Shown one piece after another: positions 1-9,454 of a stretch of 41,790 bases of DNA. The stretch lies in assembly GCA_903897925.1 (NCBI GenBank), contig CAIUDG010000049.1, positions 1 to 41,790 of the forward strand, written 5' to 3'. This stretch comes from an uncultured beta proteobacterium. GTDB taxonomy: Bacteria > Pseudomonadota > Gammaproteobacteria > Burkholderiales > Burkholderiaceae_C. The translations under genes were made by a program, and so were the position numbers. Under the pieces are notes generated by a model. It was not told where the DNA came from, ran no database searches, and saw only the letters and a list, made by a program, of their open reading frames with translations. Every line of letters starts with the position of its first letter. The first letter of the stretch is position 1.

Positions 1-1519
1 ATAAAATACATTGGCGCACCGCTAGCATCGCGAAGCAGATGCGAAGACAGACTGACCCAAACCGATTTGCCCGACTTTGGATGTAGCGCTTCTCCACCTG
101 GTAGTGGTTGGAATCGCCGGCCAGCATGCGCGCCACCTGCTGTTGGTCCGCCGCCAGGTCTTCGTCCAGCGTGATGTGTTGAAATCCAACGCCCTGGTTC
201 AGAATTTCATCGCGCGTATAGCCCAGCAAATTACAGAAATACTGGTTGATCTGCAGGAAGGTCCCCGCGGGTGAAACCTGCGCGATGCCTACGGCCGCAT
301 TGTTAAACACAGCCCTAAACAGGGACTCACTCTCCTCGATGACACGGCTTTTTTCAGCCATTTCAGAATGGAACTTGACGAACAAGGTCCCTGACCATTT
401 GGCAAATGCATACGAAGCGGTCAGACCGGCGGTCAATGCAATGAGCATGGCTACCATGAGTTGGCCAAGGTGTTGGTTGGCCGAGTCAGACAGATGCGAC
501 AACTCCTGATTCAGTGCGCCTTGCAGCTCATCATCCTTGATGGTGACAATCAAGGTCCAGCCCCAGGTGTTCACACTGCGCACGAGCGCAGTCTTGGCAT
601 ACTTTTGGGTTCCATCGGAACTTGTCCACTGGTAGTGGACTATGCCACCTCCCAGGGCTGCCGTTTCCTTGATTCTCTCCAGTGCACTGCGCTTGACGGC
701 GCCAAAATCCTGGTAATAGCTCCCTTCCTTGTCAGGGTCGGAGGGGGTCAGCAGCATGCGGCCATCTGCATCCATTACGCCGATATAGCCACTCATACCA
801 AAGCGCTGCGAGCGCAAGCGGCTGATCGCTTCGAGCTTCTGCATTTGCTCCCATTTGTAGGTGTAGTCACCGGTCCCGATGAGCCAGTTGAACGGTTTGA
901 ATAGCCTCACATAGGCCAGCTTGTCGTCCATTAGTTTGGGCTTGTCGGGGGTGTACCAACGGTAGCTCGAATAGCCTTCGCCATCCGGCTTTTGGGCTGC
1001 CTCAATGAGCCCACGCATAATGAAGTGCCCCCGGTCATCGCGGTTATCCAGATTGGTTTTACCTTCGAACTGGGGCGCCGTCGGCAGCAAGATGAACTTT
1101 CCGTTCAGATCGTCAATGAAGTAGTAGCCGCGCCCTTCATAAAAGCGCACGTTGCGCAGTGCTTCGACGATGCTGCGCTTGACTTCGTTGGCTGGTTTGG
1201 AAGTTATCTCACGCTGGTAAATAGACTGCGTGATCTGCATCGCCGTGTCCACCTGGTCACGGATGCTGCGCCTAAGCACGTCTTGCGTACGTTGGCGGGT
1301 GAATTCGATATAGCTTGAAGCCGCTTCCATTTCGGAGCGCAGTCGGGACTCCTGCAGCGCATTTACCGATTCGGCGATTCGCTCCAATGAGGCATGCTGT
1401 TCCGCATTGCTGCGCCACAGAAAAAACGCGCCCAACGACAGCGTCAAGGTGATGACGATGACCAAAGTGCCCACGAGGTGCAGTCGCGGGATGCTTTGTT
1501 CGTTGGCTACTATGTCCAC
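1..1519 (-). CDS. Membrane Cache-PAS sensor protein, 3' end cut by window edge, apparent frameshift
   Basis: This reverse-strand frame is open from a GTG at 1519 to the window edge (506 codons). The start is supported by GGAGG (complement of 1529-1533) nine bases upstream and by an in-frame TGA a few codons further up. A membrane segment lies at about residues 14-33. A periplasmic region of roughly 240 residues has Cache-type features, including FYEGRGYYFIDD, WLIGTGDYT and GYIGVMDADGRMLLTPSD. A second membrane segment lies at about 300-322, followed by a PAS domain (SLFRAVFNNAAVGIAQVS). Near the edge the PAS reading is lost. After EKRY the frame gives a non-PAS tail, while the frame two bases over gives KSGKSVWVSLSSHLLRDASG, a typical PAS end. 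One base therefore seems missing between 76 and 80. The output domain (kinase or GGDEF) lies outside the window. Whether the frameshift is a real mutation or a sequencing error at a contig end cannot be told. Confidence 0.85.
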   Translation of the reverse strand, partial: MDIVANEQSIPRLHLVGTLVIVITLTLSLGAFFLWRSNAEQHASLERIAESVNALQESRLRSEMEAASSYIEFTRQRTQDVLRRSIRDQVDTAMQITQSIYQREITSKPANEVKRSIVEALRNVRFYEGRGYYFIDDLNGKFILLPTAPQFEGKTNLDNRDDRGHFIMRGLIEAAQKPDGEGYSSYRWYTPDKPKLMDDKLAYVRLFKPFNWLIGTGDYTYKWEQMQKLEAISRLRSQRFGMSGYIGVMDADGRMLLTPSDPDKEGSYYQDFGAVKRSALERIKETAALGGGIVHYQWTSSDGTQKYAKTALVRSVNTWGWTLIVTIKDDELQGALNQELSHLSDSANQHLGQLMVAMLIALTAGLTASYAFAKWSGTLFVKFHSEMAEKSRVIEESESLFRAVFNNAAVGIAQVSPAGTFLQINQYFCNLLGYTRDEILNQGVGFQHITLDEDLAADQQQVARMLAGDSNHYQVEKRYIQSRANRFGSVCLRICFAMLAVRQCIL

Positions 1520-1780
1520 TTTACGGATCCTCCAACGCTGTCAGCTGCTGACCGTGTTCGTTTTTTTTGTCGCATGCTATTGGGCGTCAAGGGTACCGCG
1601 ATTTGTCGGGCCTAAGGGCCAACTTTTGCAAATTTCATCACCGATATCCAAGTCGCTTGCCCACTGCGCCGTCAAGGAACGGAACGGGACGGTCGATTAC
1701 ATTCCAGGCCTGTACAGCGAGGCAATCTGGTAAAAATAAGTACGGTATTTTTGAGATGGTTGATGAACCATAAAGGTCAC
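1520..1780. other. Intergenic region between two minus-strand sensor genes
   Basis: No gene is supported here. The region lies downstream of the PAS-PAS-GGDEF gene and upstream of the Cache-PAS gene, so it should hold the promoter of the latter. A small perfect hairpin (ATGGTT-gatg-AACCAT, 1756-1771) sits just past the stop of the diguanylate cyclase gene. A related palindrome, ATGGTTCAACCAT (about 1795-1807), lies within the last codons of that gene. The hairpin lacks a directly following T-tract, so calling it a terminator would be weak. Confidence 0.4.
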
Positions 1781-3184
1781 TTAAGGTCCGATGGATGGTT
1801 CAACCATAACCGCACAATTCTTTCCATGTCGTTTGGCTTCGTACATGCCACCATCGGCTCGAGAGAACAAGCTTTTTGCATTGTCTCCTGGGTGATAATG
1901 CGTGACTCCTATGCTTATAGTTGCATGAATTGTTTCACCATTTGGCATGGTAATTGGTGTTTCACACAGTTGCGATCGTATGCGTTCGGCCAGTTCCATG
2001 CCGTTTTGCGCAGGAACTTCTGGCATGAGGACGGCGAACTCTTCACCGCCATAACGGTAAGAGGTATCGGTGCTACGCAGACATTCCTTGATAACATCTG
2101 ACAGCGCAATGAGAACTCGGTCGCCTTCGGCATGACCATACGTGTCATTAATCGCCTTGAAGTTATCAACATCAGCAATGAGTAAAGTAAGTGGTCTCCG
2201 ATATCGCTGCGCCCTGTCCATTTCATAGTCAAGCATCGCTTTGAAATGGCGTGAGTTGTACAGCTTCGTGAGGGAATCGGTGACACTCAATTCCCGATAG
2301 CGGACCTCACTCTGGCGCAGAGATTCTTCAACTTTGCGTCTTTCCGTGATGTCCTGCATGGTTTCAATCGCACCAATCACGTCGCCCTGGACGCTCGTTA
2401 GCGGGGCAGCCGTGAGGTATAGCCACTGCCCATCACCTTGATCCGTTTCACGAAAAGTTTCGATTTCAAAAGCGCCATCAATAAGCGGCGACTTGCGCAG
2501 TTCACCACTAAAAAACCGATGAAAATCGGATTCGATTTTTCCGTCAAGCATCAAGTCTGAAAGAAAGGGCATGGCATCCACATTCGGTGGGCTCCAGGCG
2601 GTTCGGCTGAAAATTACATTTTCAGCTTGCATTCCGGTCAAGTTTTCGCATGCACGGTTCCAATGGGTAATTTGATGGGCGGTATCTATGACAACGGTTG
2701 CAACTGTGGTGTTTTGTAGTATTTGAGCCAATAAAGCTTCCCGCTCCTTAAGGGCAGCTTCCGCCTTTCGCCGTTCAGTGAAATCTTGCAATGTTTCGAT
2801 AGCGCCTATGACGTGGCCTTCAGTGTCATGGATTGGGGCGGCGGTAAAAAACAGCCAACGCCCCTCGCTACCAAAATTAGGAAAGAAGTCTTCTGCTTCA
2901 CACGCACCAGGTATCAGGGGTGATGATCGGAATTTTTCTTGGTAGAAATAGCACACGTCTTCTTTGATCAGTCCGTCGAGCAGCAGGTCAGCCATGACGG
3001 GACGTTTGCCGGGGTAAAAGGCGCGCCATTGATCACAGGTTCCTAACATTTCAGATGCGGGAATGCCAGTCAAAATCTCGCAGGCTTTATTCCAACTCAC
3101 AACACGATGCGCGCTATCTATGACGAATGTTGCAACCGGGTTTCCTTCAATGATTCCAAGGTTCTTACTGGTTAAAATAGGCAT
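1781..3184 (-). CDS. PAS-PAS-GGDEF diguanylate cyclase
   Basis: Predicted cytosolic protein of 467 residues that makes cyclic di-GMP from two GTP. Two PAS domains (about 5-140 and 150-285) are near duplicates. Each starts with a VATxVIDxAHxxxxWNxACExLTG pattern and ends in an IGAIETxQDxTERRK linker. The C-terminal GGDEF domain has the metal/substrate segment ADVDNFKAINDTYGH and the active-site GGEEF (about 379-383). Five residues before it is RSTD, a matching inhibitory I-site (RxxD), so product feedback is expected. The start at 3184 was chosen over the longer frame (ATG at 3205) because GAAGGA lies about seven bases upstream of it. No membrane segment is seen, so the two PAS domains probably sense a cytosolic signal or bound cofactor. 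Cyclase activity is strongly supported; the signal is unknown. Confidence 0.93.
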   Translation of the reverse strand: MPILTSKNLGIIEGNPVATFVIDSAHRVVSWNKACEILTGIPASEMLGTCDQWRAFYPGKRPVMADLLLDGLIKEDVCYFYQEKFRSSPLIPGACEAEDFFPNFGSEGRWLFFTAAPIHDTEGHVIGAIETLQDFTERRKAEAALKEREALLAQILQNTTVATVVIDTAHQITHWNRACENLTGMQAENVIFSRTAWSPPNVDAMPFLSDLMLDGKIESDFHRFFSGELRKSPLIDGAFEIETFRETDQGDGQWLYLTAAPLTSVQGDVIGAIETMQDITERRKVEESLRQSEVRYRELSVTDSLTKLYNSRHFKAMLDYEMDRAQRYRRPLTLLIADVDNFKAINDTYGHAEGDRVLIALSDVIKECLRSTDTSYRYGGEEFAVLMPEVPAQNGMELAERIRSQLCETPITMPNGETIHATISIGVTHYHPGDNAKSLFSRADGGMYEAKRHGKNCAVMVEPSIGP

Positions 3185-3388
3185 TCTTGATCCTTCACTA
3201 CGCAAGTGCCACCTTTTTGCGATGGCTTAACCGCTGTGCCCACGGCTTTAAAATTGCAGCAATCAACAATCTCCCTGTGTTTCGATGATATGCGACAGTC
3301 TGATTTTGGCGATCAGATGAAATCCCTGTGCCTGGATCGGGAGGATGGCATGGGTTACGCCGGTTATTAACCTGGGGCTGTCGCTGTG

Positions 3389-4384
3389 TTATGCGTTGGT
3401 GTTGTGGGTAAAAACCTCTCCAACATGCCAATCCACTGTGCCCCGAACCACCGCACCCAAAAATTTGAGCGAGGCATCATTTCGGAACAGAATCTTCGGG
3501 ATGCTCGGCAGCGCAATCTGACTTAGGTCTGTGCCGTCATAGGGCTCCAGCAATTGACGGACAATCGACTCTCCGTCTACGTGGTGGATTTTGCAACGAC
3601 AGTCTGCTATGAGTGCGGAATGTCTATCGTGTATCTCTTGTATTTGCGCATTGGCAGTTGCCAGGGTTTTTGCCACGGAATTCCGTTCTGCTACCTGAGT
3701 TTCCAATTCTTTGGCCGTTGCTTCCAGGCTTTCTTCCATTTGAATATAGCTTTTGGATTGATCGGCCGTCAATTCCAGCATTCCAACCCTTACTTTGGCG
3801 CGAATGGAAAGATAGTTGGAATGTGCAACGTTTTCCTTATAGGCATTAATACGGGTGTTTAACGAATTCAATAAAACCTTCAGCTTGCAAGCTTCAGCGA
3901 TGAGTGGATCCAGTAGTTGTTGTGGATCTGGAATATCCGGTATCACCATGGTGATAATGTTGGGTTCGACTTTGTAGGGTTTCGCGTGGTGGATTTCTAC
4001 ATTGCGTCCCGCAATCAGGCAACCAGTGGCAGTTGCAATGCGCAAGGTATGTGCAAATATCTGGCATTTGACCGCCGTTTGAATTCTGGCTTCCCGGGCA
4101 ATAATCAGACAATTTTCCGCGGACCTCATCTCAACGACGCCACCCGGAGCTTGCAACGTAGCATTGAATGCCCGCTGATTGCTCTGGATAACTCCTCCTG
4201 GATTAATAATGCTACCCCAGCCAAGTGAGTTTTCTAATTGAACTGTGCCACCATCTGAGAAAATTTCACCGAATACCTCCTTTTGGAATACCATGTCGTG
4301 CCCGTGCACGACCTGACCTTCCGATACCTCGTTGCATTCTATTATTTGGTTTATTTCAGGTGAAGTATTGCCGGTTTCTACCAT
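3389..4384 (-). CDS. FapA/DUF342-like protein with coiled coil
   Basis: Protein of 331 residues with no signal peptide or membrane segment. Residues ~20-135 carry short repeating glycine/valine strands typical of a parallel beta-helix, as in the DUF342/FapA family (GEIFSDGGTVQLENSLGWG, GGVIQSNQRAFN, GGVVEMRSAENCLIIAREA, GCLIAGRNVEIH). Residues ~160-275 are predicted to form a long helical coiled coil (MEESLEATAKELETQVAER). A short C-terminal strand region ends the protein. FapA-type proteins are usually 450-650 residues, so this one lacks the usual N-terminal domain. The start has GGTGA about seven bases upstream. In some bacteria FapA affects polar localisation of flagellar or signalling proteins; here there are no flagellar neighbours, only c-di-GMP genes. 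Family assignment is by pattern only, and function is unknown. Confidence 0.6.
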   Translation of the reverse strand: MVETGNTSPEINQIIECNEVSEGQVVHGHDMVFQKEVFGEIFSDGGTVQLENSLGWGSIINPGGVIQSNQRAFNATLQAPGGVVEMRSAENCLIIAREARIQTAVKCQIFAHTLRIATATGCLIAGRNVEIHHAKPYKVEPNIITMVIPDIPDPQQLLDPLIAEACKLKVLLNSLNTRINAYKENVAHSNYLSIRAKVRVGMLELTADQSKSYIQMEESLEATAKELETQVAERNSVAKTLATANAQIQEIHDRHSALIADCRCKIHHVDGESIVRQLLEPYDGTDLSQIALPSIPKILFRNDASLKFLGAVVRGTVDWHVGEVFTHNTNA

Positions 4385-4941
4385 AAGAATTCACCATAAT
4401 ACAAGTGACTGACGTTAATGACTTTACGCTCGCGTCTTCGCTCATAGGGCGTCCAACAAGCACCGTTATTTGCACGGCTTCGTCGTTTTCGGAAGCCGCC
4501 TGTTTTTTTCGTGGGAACGACTGTACAGCGAAATATCGACAGCAGCCTGACACTCAAAAAATCATTTTTTATCTTTGACTTGGTGCTGGCTGTCGTTCTG
4601 TGGCGTGTGGTGTATAGCCCATTGGGCCGACCGGTACGCCCGCGCGCATGATTGCGCTGGTGCATGAAATAGGAAGTGTTGCCAGGCGCGTGTAAGCGCG
4701 CATCCGGGGGAGGTTTTTGCAGGCGTATACCGGCACGCCAGCAGAACGCGAGATCAACGGTTATCATCGGAGCTTCCATGGAAGCACAGCCATGCGTAGA
4801 CGGTTGACTATAAAAATGCATGCACAGGGAGCCTGAATACCGTCGGTTGCAGCTACTTGATCTGCAATGCGCCTTCTAACCATTCATTGCGAATTTGGAA
4901 GATGACGATCCGACTGCGCCTTACTCTCTATTTGTATCCAA
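4385..4941. other. 557-bp non-coding gap between divergent genes
   Basis: This lies between the FapA-like gene (minus) and the hemerythrin-GGDEF gene (plus). Several short frames are open on both strands, but their translations are basic or low in complexity, lack a recognisable domain and have no good ribosome-binding site. An AT-rich stretch around 4555-4580 could carry promoters for either gene. No convincing pseudogene remnant, RNA gene or repeat was found. Confidence 0.5.
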
Positions 4942-6447
4942 ATGACTACTGTTCAATCGATGATTTCCGAGAATGAGATTTTCCCATGGAGTGAAAACTT
5001 TGTGACGGGAATCCAGATTATTGATGAGCAGCACCAAAAATTGGTGGCCTTGCTGAACAAGTTAGCAGGGCATATGGCTTTTGGTTCAGATGCACAGTTG
5101 TTGACGGACGCGTTCTATGAACTAACCAACTACAGTATTTACCACTTTCGTACTGAGGAAAAGGTGTGGACGGAATTCCTTCCCGGTGAGCAGATGACAA
5201 GTGCACACACACAGTCGCATCAAGACTTTGTTATCAACGTACACAAACTGCACCAGCGCGTCAGTGTTTTGCATTCGGCGCAGGCGGTTGAAGAACTGGT
5301 TTTGTTTTTGACACACTGGCTGGCATTCCACATCCTCGAAGAGGATACCCACATGGCACGAATAGTGTTGGATCTGCAGAAGGGGGGCAGTCTCACTGTG
5401 GCCAAGGAAAATGCAGCGTCGTACATGAAAGGTTTGGCCCAAGTATTAATTCAGGCAGTACTTAGCATGTACGACAAATTGGCCGGGCGTACCTTGGCGC
5501 TTATGCGTGAAGTAAGTGATCGACTTCGAACGGAAGAAAAATTGCGTTTGGCCAGCAATATTATTGAAAGTTCAACCGACGCTACTTTTATAACGGATGA
5601 GCACGGCATTATTAGCGATGTAAATCCGGCGTTCTGCCAAGACATGAAGTGCTCGCACGAAGCCTTGCTAGGACAGTCAATTTACGTGGTCAAGGACGAC
5701 CTCTTTGCGTCAGAGTTGGGAAAAGAAGCCTGGGCCGCGGCGACTTCTAGTGGTCATTGGGTTGGTGAGATTCGCTTGCGCGGGCCAAGCGGCGCATTAG
5801 AATCCATCTGGCTATCGCTTTCGATGGTCCGGGACGAAATCCAAAGAACCGTCCATTACGTTGGAATATTGTCTTCCATCTCGCAACTGGTGCAACGTCA
5901 CCAGGCGCTGGAATTGGCGGCCAACCATGACCCGCTGACAGGGCTGCCTAACCGGCGTTTGCTGGATGACCGCCTGGTGCAAGCCATAGAGCGGAGCAAG
6001 CGCAACAGCACCGCGCTTGCTATTTGCTTTCTGGACCTGGACGGGTTCAAGTTAATTAATGATTCCATGGGCCATGATGCAGGAGATGCCGTTCTTTGCA
6101 CGGTGGCTGATCGCATGTCGGCTGTATTGCGCGGCGCGGACACCGTGGCACGCATTGGCGGTGATGAATTTGTGCTGCTCCTGAGTGACCTGACACGCCA
6201 GGATGAAGTCGAGCTGCTGATAGAGCGTGTGCGCAAGGATGTATCAAAGCCTATCGACATAGGTGGCGACCAGATCCGGGTTGGCGCAAGTATTGGTGCC
6301 ACGCTATATCCCGGCGATGCGGGTACCGCAGATGAATTGATTAAGCATGCCGATCTGGCCTTGTACAAAGCAAAGGCCCAGGGAAAAGGATGCTATCGGT
6401 GGTATGTTTCGGCCCCAGCAGCTGCTGCTGCCGGCGGCGACCTATGA
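4942..6447 (+). CDS. Bacteriohemerythrin-PAS-GGDEF diguanylate cyclase
   Basis: A 501-residue soluble protein. Residues ~14-145 form a bacteriohemerythrin domain with the full di-iron ligand pattern: H31 in DEQH, H68xxxE72, H89xxxH93, and H130/D135 in HWLAFHILEED. Such domains bind O2 reversibly and respond to redox state. A PAS domain follows (about 190-315, SSTDATFITDEHGIISDVNPAF). The C-terminal GGDEF domain (about 330-490) has DLDGFKLINDSMGHDAGD, an intact GGDEF near residue 408 and an RGAD I-site five residues before it. It should make c-di-GMP under control of O2 or redox through the di-iron centre; hemerythrin-GGDEF fusions with this behaviour are known, for example in Vibrio cholerae. 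No clear ribosome-binding site precedes the ATG at 4942, and the ATG at 4960 is an alternative. The gene stands alone, convergent with the next one. Confidence 0.93.
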   Translation: MTTVQSMISENEIFPWSENFVTGIQIIDEQHQKLVALLNKLAGHMAFGSDAQLLTDAFYELTNYSIYHFRTEEKVWTEFLPGEQMTSAHTQSHQDFVINVHKLHQRVSVLHSAQAVEELVLFLTHWLAFHILEEDTHMARIVLDLQKGGSLTVAKENAASYMKGLAQVLIQAVLSMYDKLAGRTLALMREVSDRLRTEEKLRLASNIIESSTDATFITDEHGIISDVNPAFCQDMKCSHEALLGQSIYVVKDDLFASELGKEAWAAATSSGHWVGEIRLRGPSGALESIWLSLSMVRDEIQRTVHYVGILSSISQLVQRHQALELAANHDPLTGLPNRRLLDDRLVQAIERSKRNSTALAICFLDLDGFKLINDSMGHDAGDAVLCTVADRMSAVLRGADTVARIGGDEFVLLLSDLTRQDEVELLIERVRKDVSKPIDIGGDQIRVGASIGATLYPGDAGTADELIKHADLALYKAKAQGKGCYRWYVSAPAAAAAGGDL

Positions 6448-6496
6448 CTTACTGACACTGGTATTTGCCTGTGCGTGGCTAACCTGTCTGCCCGCG

Positions 6497-9439
6497 TCAG
6501 TGCAATTTTTCTAAGGCGGATTCCCTTGGCGCCATCGCATCGTTAGGCTGGGACAAAAACGTGCTGGAGCGCCAAGCCGCCGCCCAATCGTGCAATTGAT
6601 GGGCGGGCATCGGTCGACCGATACCGTAACCCTGCGCCAACTCGCAACCAAGGTTCAATAGTGCAGTGCCTTGTGCGACGGACTCTACGCCCTCGGCAAT
6701 GACCTCTCGCTTGAAAGCCGACGCCAGCCCGATAACGCCTTGAAGAATGGCCAAATCATCAGGATCCGCCAGCATGTCGCGCACAAAGCTCTGGTCAATT
6801 TTGAGTAGATCCACAGGCAGCCGCTTCAAGTAGGTGAGCGAAGAATAGCCGGTTCCGAAATCATCCAGGGCAAACGTTACGCCCATTGCTCTGCAAGACT
6901 TCATGATATTGGACACGTGTTCAATATCTTCAAGTGCACTGGTTTCCAGCACTTCCAGCCCCAAATCACGGGGTTTTATTTTGGGATGCCTGCCTAACAC
7001 TTCGCGCAGGCGTATAGGAAAGTCCGACTGCTGCAACTGGCGAGCACCAATATTCACGCTAACAGGAATATTCAAACCCTCTGCTTGCCAAGTTTCCATT
7101 TGACTTAAGGCTCTGTCGATAACCCATTCCCCAATGGCTATAGCCAAGGGGTGGTCTTCAATGGTAGGTAGAAACTCCGCTGGAGGCAGCAGGCCTTTTG
7201 CTGGCTGCTGCCAGCGGATAAGTGCTTCAACGCCAATGATGGCGCCAGTGCGCATATTTACTTTGGGTTGGTAATGCAAAACGAACTCATCATTACCCAG
7301 TGCCAGACGAATATTTTCGATGCTTTCATTTTGGCCGCGAATATTTATATCATTTTCGGAATCGAATACGTGATAGCGGCTTTTTCCACTCACTTTGGCT
7401 TGGTACATAGCGTGATCAGCCTGGCGCATCAACTGATCGGCTTCTGTGTCTTGTGTCTGAGGAAAGAAGGTTACGCCCAAGCTGGCCGAAATTCGTAGCA
7501 CCAAATCACCAAACTTCACGGGTTGGGACGCGGCTTCTATCATTCGGTGAAGCATGGGGATGCAGTCATTTGCACTCTGCAGATCATTCAGCACTGCTAC
7601 AAATTCGTCACCACCAATGCGCGCAAGCGTATCAACATCGCGCAAAGACTGCTTCATGCGTGTAGCCACGGTGATCAACAATTGATCCCCCGCTGTATGT
7701 CCGTATTGGTCGTTCACCGCTTTGAAGCCGTCCAAGTCCAGATAGACCACTGCCAGCGTCTGTCCACGCCTCAGCGCCTGTGCCATGCCCAGTCGCAGAC
7801 GGTCTGCAAGCAGTGCACGGTTGGGCATGCTGGTTAATACGTCATAGTGGGCAATGTGTTCCAGTTGCCTTTGATATTCCTTGCGTTGGGATATGTCTTC
7901 TTTGACCGCGACAAAATGAATCAGGTTTCCCTGTTCATTCAGAATAGGAGAAATAGTTGCATGCTCCCAAAATAGGGAACCGTCTTTGCGGCGGTTATGA
8001 AAGTCACCGGTCCAGGTTTGACCGGAATGGATGGTGCGCCACAGTTCTTCGATTTCTTCATGTGACTTCTCTCCGCTGCTGATCAGGCGCGGGGTCTTTC
8101 CGATGGCTTCGGCACTTGCGTAGCCGGTGACATCTTCAAATTTGGGATTCACATAGTCGATACACCCTGAGGGATCCGTGATGATGATCGACACAGGACT
8201 TTGTTCAATGGCACGTGACAGTGTCTTTAGCCGCTCCCCGGCCCGTTTGCGCTCAATCGCAAGTGCCGCCAGTTTTGCGTAATGTTCTATCAGGTCGATT
8301 TCGGCGACAGAGGGGTGTGCCGGTTGACGGTGGTACAGGGCAAACGTGCCCAGTACATGGTCTTCCGTTCCGATAATGGGTTGCGACCAACACGATCGCA
8401 GGTCCGCTCGTTGTGCCAACTCCCTGAACAATGTCCAATTCGGATGCACTTGCACATCTTCTGCAATAACACGTTCTTTGCGATAGGCTGCCGCGCCGCA
8501 CGACCCAACGTCGTACCCGATTGCGGCGCCGTCAATAGCGGCGGTGTAAAAATTAGGAAGACTCGGAGCGGCGCCATGTCGAAGGTGCTTCCCATCTTTG
8601 TCCAGCAGCAAGATTGAACACAATACATCCGGATGTACCAACTCCACTTGACGCGTAAGCGACTCCAATAGGTTGGACAAGGGCACATCTTGGCTAATCT
8701 GGTCCAGAATCCGGTTGTGTAACGCCAGCTCTCCGGTGCGCATTGCGACGATCTGATCCAGATTGGCGACATGGTGATAGACCGTGCTTTGCAGCGTTTG
8801 GAAGCCCTCGGCCAAAACATCCACCTCGTTGGAAAAGTGCTTTGATGCGCGGGGCAGTGTTACGGGGCCTGGCGGTTCGCCGGGGACCAATTCGTATGCC
8901 AGTCGTGTTAACTGCGCCAAGGGAAGCTGCAATTTCTGGCGCAATAGGACCACAATGGCCAGACAAATAGCGGCCACCAATACGAAGTAGCCCAGCAATA
9001 TTTGCGTAATATCACGAACCACTTTGCTATGGCGGAATGCGTTATTGCCGATTATCTGCAAGGTGCCGAGCGAGCCTTTACCCTTAGGGTAGGGGATCTC
9101 GACGCTGGTCTTTATGTCGCCCAGGCGTTGCGAGGCGTCACCTGCTTCAAACCGTTCTCCAGTCAAGGTCGAAAGTTCCACGAAGGCAACTTCGGGGCGC
9201 GAAGAAATGACTAGGAGTTGCTTTTTTACCGCCTCAAGCTCAATGTCCCATAAACCCACCGAAAGTAGCGGAACGCTGGCATCAGAGATGTCTTGAATAG
9301 TTGTTTTAAATTCGGCCTTTCCTGACTGATATTCAATCAGCGCGTGGATGGTGCCCAACACGACAAAGCAGATGGCGGCTAAAACTATGACTCGCTTAAT
9401 CAAGAAGGTTGCTATGGGGCGAAATGGTCGGTTGGGCAT
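6497..9439 (-). CDS. Membrane sensor GAF-PAS-GGDEF-EAL (dual c-di-GMP enzyme)
   Basis: A 980-residue protein. Membrane segments at ~14-34 and ~146-166 bracket a ~110-residue periplasmic domain (VPLLSVGLWDIELEAV). A HAMP-like linker follows, then a GAF domain (about 245-397; VGSCGAAAYRKERVIAEDV), a PAS domain (about 405-520), a GGDEF domain and an EAL domain. GGDEF is intact at 609-613 with an RDVD I-site at 600-603. The EAL domain has E738-A-L740, DDFGTGYSS and EGVES, so both synthesis and hydrolysis of c-di-GMP are possible. The ATG lies only 15 nt after the stop of a periplasmic binding-protein gene, which suggests co-transcription. I infer that the binding protein docks on the periplasmic domain, as LuxP does on LuxQ. 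Which activity dominates cannot be read from sequence. Confidence 0.93.
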   Translation of the reverse strand: MPNRPFRPIATFLIKRVIVLAAICFVVLGTIHALIEYQSGKAEFKTTIQDISDASVPLLSVGLWDIELEAVKKQLLVISSRPEVAFVELSTLTGERFEAGDASQRLGDIKTSVEIPYPKGKGSLGTLQIIGNNAFRHSKVVRDITQILLGYFVLVAAICLAIVVLLRQKLQLPLAQLTRLAYELVPGEPPGPVTLPRASKHFSNEVDVLAEGFQTLQSTVYHHVANLDQIVAMRTGELALHNRILDQISQDVPLSNLLESLTRQVELVHPDVLCSILLLDKDGKHLRHGAAPSLPNFYTAAIDGAAIGYDVGSCGAAAYRKERVIAEDVQVHPNWTLFRELAQRADLRSCWSQPIIGTEDHVLGTFALYHRQPAHPSVAEIDLIEHYAKLAALAIERKRAGERLKTLSRAIEQSPVSIIITDPSGCIDYVNPKFEDVTGYASAEAIGKTPRLISSGEKSHEEIEELWRTIHSGQTWTGDFHNRRKDGSLFWEHATISPILNEQGNLIHFVAVKEDISQRKEYQRQLEHIAHYDVLTSMPNRALLADRLRLGMAQALRRGQTLAVVYLDLDGFKAVNDQYGHTAGDQLLITVATRMKQSLRDVDTLARIGGDEFVAVLNDLQSANDCIPMLHRMIEAASQPVKFGDLVLRISASLGVTFFPQTQDTEADQLMRQADHAMYQAKVSGKSRYHVFDSENDINIRGQNESIENIRLALGNDEFVLHYQPKVNMRTGAIIGVEALIRWQQPAKGLLPPAEFLPTIEDHPLAIAIGEWVIDRALSQMETWQAEGLNIPVSVNIGARQLQQSDFPIRLREVLGRHPKIKPRDLGLEVLETSALEDIEHVSNIMKSCRAMGVTFALDDFGTGYSSLTYLKRLPVDLLKIDQSFVRDMLADPDDLAILQGVIGLASAFKREVIAEGVESVAQGTALLNLGCELAQGYGIGRPMPAHQLHDWAAAWRSSTFLSQPNDAMAPRESALEKLH

Positions 9440-9454
9440 AACTGATATCCGCGC

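Noticed and set aside
3198..3431. Small reverse-strand frame between the FapA-like and PAS-PAS-GGDEF genes
   Set aside because: It overlaps both neighbours and has an unusual composition (many Asn, Gln, Arg and Pro) with no domain pattern.
4378..4821. Reverse-strand frame of 147 codons in the gap before the FapA-like gene
   Set aside because: It has a basic, low-complexity sequence with no recognisable domain and no good ribosome-binding site, and it overlaps the start of the FapA-like gene.
6448..6496. Bidirectional terminator between the convergent GGDEF genes (ACTGAC/GTCAGT arms before a T-run)
   Set aside because: The arms are only six bases with a loop of about 40, so a stable terminator hairpin is unlikely.
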